Assembly: GCA_947173865.1 (NCBI GenBank)
Contig: CAMWGS010000050.1
Location: 1-10,580 of the forward strand
DNA length: 10,580 nucleotides
From: an uncultured Ruminococcus sp.
GTDB lineage: Bacteria > Bacillota > Clostridia > Oscillospirales > Ruminococcaceae
Reading direction: 5' to 3'
Of this stretch, positions 6,766 to 10,580 are shown piece after piece. A program made the position numbers and the translations under genes. The notes beneath the pieces are model-generated. The model made no database searches, was not told the DNA's origin, and saw nothing but the letters and a program-made list of their open reading frames with translations. The first letter of the stretch is position 1. Every line of letters starts with the position of its first letter.

Positions 6766-6797
6766 AAAAAATGCACGGCTGATACCGTGCATTTTTT
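6766..6797 (+). terminator. Intrinsic terminator after the rtcB unit
   Basis: AAAAAATGCACGG (6766-6778) pairs perfectly with CCGTGCATTTTTT (6785-6797) around a six-base loop, ending in six Ts. It starts five bases after the stop of the small basic protein gene and closes that operon. Confidence 0.92.
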
Positions 6798-6846
6798 ACT
6801 ATAAATAAAGTGAAAATAATAAAAAAAATCCGCAAAATGCAGAAAA

Positions 6847-6887
6847 AAGAAAATTTTCTTGAAAAAAATTGTGTGATGTGCTATAAT
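6847..6887 (+). promoter_or_regulatory. Strong promoter of the permease operon with an adjoining palindrome
   Basis: TTGAAA (6859-6864) and TATAAT (6882-6887) are 17 bases apart, and TGC before TATAAT gives an extended -10. The start is expected near 6894. A perfect 14-base palindrome, AAGAAAATTTTCTT (6847-6860), overlaps the first two bases of the -35. It may be an operator, or together with the A tracts before it (6814-6850) simply an UP-like element. The rest of the 170-base gap holds only the preceding terminator and the 38-base leader. Confidence 0.8.
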
Positions 6888-6931
6888 TCCAAAGGTGCAA
6901 TTATACATATTAAATATACAGGAGGTAAATT

Positions 6932-8284
6932 ATGGCAGCAGCACAGATTTTTGCCGTTGTTATTTTTGTGGCGATGTTCGTTTTAATCGTCATGGACAAG
7001 ATAGAACGGCACTACGTAACGCTCGGAAGCGGAATACTCACACTTATAGTAGTATTCGGAATATGCATGAAGAGCGGTAAAGCAGTATGGAATACTCTTG
7101 CTCTTAAAGGATTTGCTACCAAAGATTTCTGGTATCAGGTCACGGAAAGTGAAAGCAAGGGTATAAACTGGGCAACGATTATTTTCATTGCAGGTATGAT
7201 GGTAATGGTAGAGGGCATGGCAAAGGCAGGATTTTTCCGTTGGCTTTGTATGAAAATAGCTTTTCTTGTAAAGTGCAGGACAATCCCCGTTTTCATTACT
7301 TTTATGATTATGTCGGCAGTACTTTCAATGTTCATTGACAGTATAACCGTTATCATGTTTCTTGCGGCGGTAACTATCGAACTTTCACAGCTTCTGAAAT
7401 TCAATCCAGTTCCGATGATTCTTTCAGAGATTTTCTGTGCAAATTTAGGTGGTTCGGCAACAATGTGCGGAGACCCGCCGAATATTATCGTAGGTACGTC
7501 GCTTGGATATTCTTTCAGTGATTTCCTTATCAATACAGGACTTGTTGCAGGTATTTCACTTATATTTTCGATAATTTTCTTTTACTTTGCTTTTAAAAAG
7601 GAACTTGTAAGTAACAGTAGCGAAAAAATTGATATGTCGAAATTACCGAAACCGAGCGAGGCTATAACAAGCAAACGTGATTTTATAGTAAGCAGTGTTA
7701 TTTTCGGCTGTGCGGTTTTACTGCTTATTACTCATGCGACCACTCATCTTACAGTAGCGTCAATAGGACTTTTTATCGCAGTAATTACACTTATTGCCTT
7801 TGCAAAGGACGCTGCTGAACTTCTTAAGAAAGTTGACTATAAAACACTTATATTCTTTATAGGTTTGTTTATTGTTGTCGGAGGACTCGAAGAGACAGGA
7901 ATACTTGAACTTATTGCAAAGTTCATTGAAAACATCAGCGGTGGAAATGCTATGCTTATGATAGCTATTATTCTCTGGGTTTCGGCAATTGCGAGTGCGT
8001 TCGTGGATAATATACCGTTTGCGGCTACAATGGTACCTGTTATACAGAGTCTTGCGGAAACTTCGGGCGTTGCACTGCCTACTCTTGCGTGGACGCTTTC
8101 AATTGGTACTGATATCGGCGGAAGTGCGACACCTATCGGAGCGTCTGCAAACGTTGTCGGTACATCTGTTGCGGCAAAGAACGGTTACCCTATAAGCTGG
8201 GGAAGATACTGTAAAAAACTTGCTCCTGCAACAATTATAGTACTCGGTATTTCAACAGTGTATATTTTCATGAGATATTTATAA
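6932..8284 (+). CDS. SLC13 / ArsB-like (ion transporter superfamily) permease
   Basis: A 450-residue integral membrane protein with about ten to twelve hydrophobic segments, the usual size and shape for the SLC13/ArsB/P-protein-like branch of the ion transporter superfamily. The two inverted-repeat signature loops are clear: NLGGSATMCGDPPNIIVG (171-188) in the first half, and IGTDIGGSATPIGASANVVG (391-410) in the second. SMFIDSITVIMFLA (132-145) and SAFVDNIPFAATMVPV (355-370) are the matching helices of the two halves. A charged loop (about 223-250) joins the halves. Family members carry dicarboxylates, sulfate, arsenite or sodium/proton exchange; the substrate here cannot be told. GGAGG (6921-6925) lies six bases before the ATG, and the shifted 61-codon frame at 6895 is not real. 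It is the first gene of a two-gene operon. Confidence 0.92.
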   Translation: MAAAQIFAVVIFVAMFVLIVMDKIERHYVTLGSGILTLIVVFGICMKSGKAVWNTLALKGFATKDFWYQVTESESKGINWATIIFIAGMMVMVEGMAKAGFFRWLCMKIAFLVKCRTIPVFITFMIMSAVLSMFIDSITVIMFLAAVTIELSQLLKFNPVPMILSEIFCANLGGSATMCGDPPNIIVGTSLGYSFSDFLINTGLVAGISLIFSIIFFYFAFKKELVSNSSEKIDMSKLPKPSEAITSKRDFIVSSVIFGCAVLLLITHATTHLTVASIGLFIAVITLIAFAKDAAELLKKVDYKTLIFFIGLFIVVGGLEETGILELIAKFIENISGGNAMLMIAIILWVSAIASAFVDNIPFAATMVPVIQSLAETSGVALPTLAWTLSIGTDIGGSATPIGASANVVGTSVAAKNGYPISWGRYCKKLAPATIIVLGISTVYIFMRYL

Positions 8285-8302
8285 TAATCAGGAGGAAAAA
8301 TC

Positions 8303-8896
8303 ATGGAACAGCTTATTATTTCGGTCGGACGTGAATTCGGAAGCGGAGGACGTGTAATAGCAGAAGCCCTTGCCGAAAGATTCGGCATACCGATTTATGA
8401 CCGTCATCTTATTACGGAAATTGCAGATAAAACGGGTCTTACTCCCGAACAGATTGAAAAGTACAATGAAAATCCGAAAAAGAGGATTATTTCCCGACGT
8501 GTAAGAGGGTACAGCAACTCAATAGAGGACAATATTGCAGAAATGCAGTTTGATTTCCTCAAAGAAAAATCCGAAAGCGGAGAATCATTCGTAGTAGTTG
8601 GAAGATGTTCGGAAACAAAGCTGAAAAGCAACCCCGCACTTGTTTCGCTTTTTATTCTTGCCGATATGGACGCAAAAGTAAAACGTGTAATGGAAATATA
8701 CGAACTTTCAAAGGAAGATGCGGAAGATTTTATCTTTAAGAAGGATAAGAAAAGAAAACGTTATCACAATTATCACTGCTCGGGTCACTGGGGAGATTCA
8801 AGACTTTATGACATCTGTATAAACAGCAGTTGTCTCGGCATTGAAAAGACTGTTGACTATCTTGAATCATATATAAGAGCAAGAAAAGACATATAA
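8303..8896 (+). CDS. Cytidylate-kinase-like family protein
   Basis: The 197-residue protein begins with a P-loop-like strand and turn, ISVGREFGSGGRVIAEALAE (about 6-25), followed by the YDRHLITEIA segment. It ends with a WGDSRLYDICINSSCLGIEKTVDYL region (about 163-187), as in the cytidylate-kinase-like family of Firmicutes. Compared with true CMP kinases (GSGKGT), the P-loop reads GSGGRV, so the Walker-A lysine position is glycine followed by Arg17. This is usual for the family, but makes CMP kinase activity doubtful. A basic stretch KKDKKRKRYHNYH (about 146-158) may act as a lid. AGGAGG (8290-8295) precedes the ATG, and the gene follows the permease by 18 bases, so the two are co-transcribed. 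Nucleotide binding is likely; the substrate is unknown. Confidence 0.85.
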   Translation: MEQLIISVGREFGSGGRVIAEALAERFGIPIYDRHLITEIADKTGLTPEQIEKYNENPKKRIISRRVRGYSNSIEDNIAEMQFDFLKEKSESGESFVVVGRCSETKLKSNPALVSLFILADMDAKVKRVMEIYELSKEDAEDFIFKKDKKRKRYHNYHCSGHWGDSRLYDICINSSCLGIEKTVDYLESYIRARKDI

Positions 8897-8901
8897 AAAA
8901 T

Positions 8902-8940
8902 ACGGGTATGCTTTAAATCGGCATACCCGTTTGCTTTTTT
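8902..8940. terminator. Bidirectional terminator between convergent operons
   Basis: ACGGGTATGC (8902-8911) pairs perfectly with GCATACCCGT (8921-8930) around a nine-base loop. TTGCTTTTTT follows on the plus strand, and the A run at 8895-8900 supplies Us for minus-strand transcripts. It separates the kinase-like gene (stop at 8896) from the minus-strand gene ending at 8942. Confidence 0.9.
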
Positions 8941-8941
8941 A

Positions 8942-10138
8942 TTAAAGACTGTTTACAACATAAACAGCATTACCGCCGTTTCGCTTTACGTTGTGCATAA
9001 CATTATCCATTTTTATAAGCAGTGAACTTACATTCAGACTGTCATTAGGCAGATAGTGATAAATACTTCCCGATGCGGTACACTGAACCATGATACTCTC
9101 AATTGTAACGGGGCTTGACATTGCTGCACGGATTTTGTCTGCAATTCTCTGAATCTGACTGTCCGGAATATCTTCATTGAAGATAAAGCAGAATTCATTG
9201 CTTGTTATGTTGTAGATAGATGCCACGTCGCTGAATTCTTCAAGGAGTGTTTCACCGATTGCGGCAAGGAATTCGTCACCGAATTCATAGCCGTATGTAT
9301 CATTGATTATACGGAAATTATCAATATCAAAAACACCTATATTGAACTGGTCTGTTTCAAGCCTGTCTGCAAGGTCGTTTTCAAGGGCATAACGGTTTTT
9401 CATACCTGTAAGAATGTTTGTAAGGGCAATATCGTACATTTTCTGATTTGAACTTTCAAGTTTACGTCCTGCTGCCGCAATCTGACGCTCCTGCATTTCA
9501 AGCTGCATCATTCTTCTTCTTGTTGACTTTGCAAGTGAAGCAATTATTATTTCACCTGCTATAAGTATGATTATGAGGAAGATAAATCCTGCTCCGAAAA
9601 GTACGGAACTTGAGTTTATTTTTTCCTGTGCATCACTCTTGCCGATTTCGAGAGTAGCCATAAGCATCTCAACGGCTGCTGTCTGTGTGGGGTGAATTTC
9701 CTGAAGATAGATATTTTTCATCTGTTCTGAATCAAGACCTGCGAAAGAGTGTTCAAGATTAAGGAGTTTGTTGTCATATGATTCAACAAGGAGTTTTGCA
9801 TGGTTGTATCTTCTTTTTTCCATGTCGGAGTGGTCAATTTCCTCGTATTCCTGCATATTTTCTCTTATGATATTAAAGGAGTTGTGAATGTTGTTTACAT
9901 TTGCCATAGGGTTTCCCGTGTCAGATACAATCATGAGTACTTCTCTGTTTACACTGAGAAGCTGTTCACATATTGTTGACATTCGCTGGAGAGAGTTCAT
10001 ATTATGGTCATAGATTCTTCGTCCGTTCAGAAATACAATAGTACTGTTTATCATGTTTATGACCATGATTACAAACAGCATTACCGACGCTATAGTAAAA
10101 TTTCGTTTACTTTTTGAATAATTATTAGTATTAGCCAT
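8942..10138 (-). CDS. Two-TM membrane protein with a degenerate GGDEF domain
   Basis: The 398-residue protein has a TM helix at about 15-37, an extracytoplasmic, mostly helical sensor region of about 140 residues, a second TM at about 178-202, a short coiled linker (RRRMMQLEMQERQ...) and a C-terminal GGDEF-family domain (about 236-398). The substrate-binding half is good: ALTNILTGMKNRYALEND and FDIDNFRIINDTYGYEFGDEF. The signature loop, however, reads TSNEF (312-316) in place of GGDEF, which should abolish cyclase activity. It may therefore bind c-di-GMP or GTP as an effector, or act through a partner; that is inference. GGAGG lies eight to nine bases before the ATG. The gene follows the sugar-binding protein gene by 15 bases, so the pair probably forms a sensor in which the binding protein contacts the extracytoplasmic helices. 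Confidence 0.88.
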   Translation of the reverse strand: MANTNNYSKSKRNFTIASVMLFVIMVINMINSTIVFLNGRRIYDHNMNSLQRMSTICEQLLSVNREVLMIVSDTGNPMANVNNIHNSFNIIRENMQEYEEIDHSDMEKRRYNHAKLLVESYDNKLLNLEHSFAGLDSEQMKNIYLQEIHPTQTAAVEMLMATLEIGKSDAQEKINSSSVLFGAGFIFLIIILIAGEIIIASLAKSTRRRMMQLEMQERQIAAAGRKLESSNQKMYDIALTNILTGMKNRYALENDLADRLETDQFNIGVFDIDNFRIINDTYGYEFGDEFLAAIGETLLEEFSDVASIYNITSNEFCFIFNEDIPDSQIQRIADKIRAAMSSPVTIESIMVQCTASGSIYHYLPNDSLNVSSLLIKMDNVMHNVKRNGGNAVYVVNSL

Positions 10139-10153
10139 TATTTAAGTCCTCCA

Positions 10154-10580
10154 TTAATTTTTCATGGGATTCATAAGAAGCTGAACATCGCTGTCATTTA
10201 TATTGTCTTTTGTAACAAGTGTAGCACCCGTATCAATTGAGGCGGCTATACTTTCGCCGTTTACAAGGTTTCTCGCATATCTTACACCAAGATAACCCAT
10301 ACAGTAGGGATTCTGGACAATAAAGCCGTCAAGCACACCGCTTTCAACATATTCTTCCGCACTGTCGAAATTATTTCCTTTGGTGAATGAGTCAAATCCT
10401 ATAACGGTAATTTCGTCAGCCTTGTCAAGTTCGCTTACTGCCATACAAGCTCCGATTGTACCGCCCTGATTTGTTGCGAAAATAAGTTCAATTTCAGGGT
10501 TGTCATGAATAAGTTTGAGTGCGGCTTCTCTTGATTCTTCAATAACGCCGTTTCCGTTTTCGGTGGCAACTATATTGAAT
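10154..10580 (-). CDS. RbsB-like periplasmic sugar-binding protein (5' end outside window)
   Basis: The frame is open to the window edge, so the start lies beyond 10580; the ATG at 10444 is internal. The 141 visible residues are the C-terminal part of a Peripla_BP_4/RbsB-type binding protein: LKLIHDNPEIELIFATNQGG, IGACMAVSEL, EITVIGFDSF, then GVLDGFIVQNPYCMGYLGVRYARNLVNG, a pattern close to ribose-binding protein and related ABC or chemoreceptor ligands. The final residues are LLMNPMKN. No transporter ATPase or permease gene follows; instead the next gene encodes a membrane GGDEF-family protein. It is therefore more likely a sensor subunit than an import component. The ligand cannot be told, and the N-terminal signal is not visible here. 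Confidence 0.85.
   Translation of the reverse strand, partial: FNIVATENGNGVIEESREAALKLIHDNPEIELIFATNQGGTIGACMAVSELDKADEITVIGFDSFTKGNNFDSAEEYVESGVLDGFIVQNPYCMGYLGVRYARNLVNGESIAASIDTGATLVTKDNINDSDVQLLMNPMKN

Overview
The window looks like chromosomal DNA of a low-GC, Gram-positive gut-type Clostridia, most like Ruminococcus or another member of the Oscillospiraceae. This rests on AT-rich intergenic DNA, strong AGGAGG-type ribosome binding sites, consensus sigma-A promoters, short U-tailed terminators and the protein families present. It is an inference from sequence character, not from a database match. I see no tRNA, rRNA, CRISPR array, insertion sequence or phage gene.

Layout. (1) 1-632, plus strand: the 3' end of dapB (lysine/diaminopimelate synthesis) overlaps a PaaI-like hotdog thioesterase gene and ends at a bidirectional terminator. 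(2) 634-3016, minus strand: one long gene for a lipoprotein with an N-terminal propeller-like region and a C-terminal family-1 solute-binding domain. It is broken by a frameshift near its 5' end and by an in-frame TAA. (3) 3170-5124, plus strand, divergent from it: a cytosolic protein joining a LacI-type sugar-binding domain to an intact GGDEF diguanylate cyclase domain, with no DNA-binding domain. (4) 5155-6797: a perfect consensus promoter, a roughly 170-nt leader with a 27-codon micro-ORF and an intrinsic terminator, then rtcB (RNA ligase) and a translationally coupled 52-residue basic protein, closed by a strong terminator. (5) 6847-8940: a strong promoter, an SLC13/ArsB-like permease and a cytidylate-kinase-like protein in one operon, ending at a second bidirectional terminator. 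(6) 8942-10580, minus strand: a two-gene unit whose first gene (cut by the window edge) encodes an RbsB-like sugar-binding protein and whose second encodes a two-TM protein with a degenerate GGDEF domain.

How the parts relate. Three of the loci use sugar/solute-binding folds. One is fused to an active-looking cyclase, one is paired in an operon with a degenerate GGDEF membrane protein, and one is decaying. This suggests a neighbourhood of carbohydrate sensing linked to cyclic-di-GMP-type signalling. That link is inferred from domain content only.

The most interesting region is 5155-5395. A textbook promoter drives a short transcript whose first bases can pair with the segment just before a terminator, and rtcB has no visible promoter of its own after that terminator. 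This predicts conditional readthrough (attenuation) in front of an RNA-repair ligase, or a separate small RNA.
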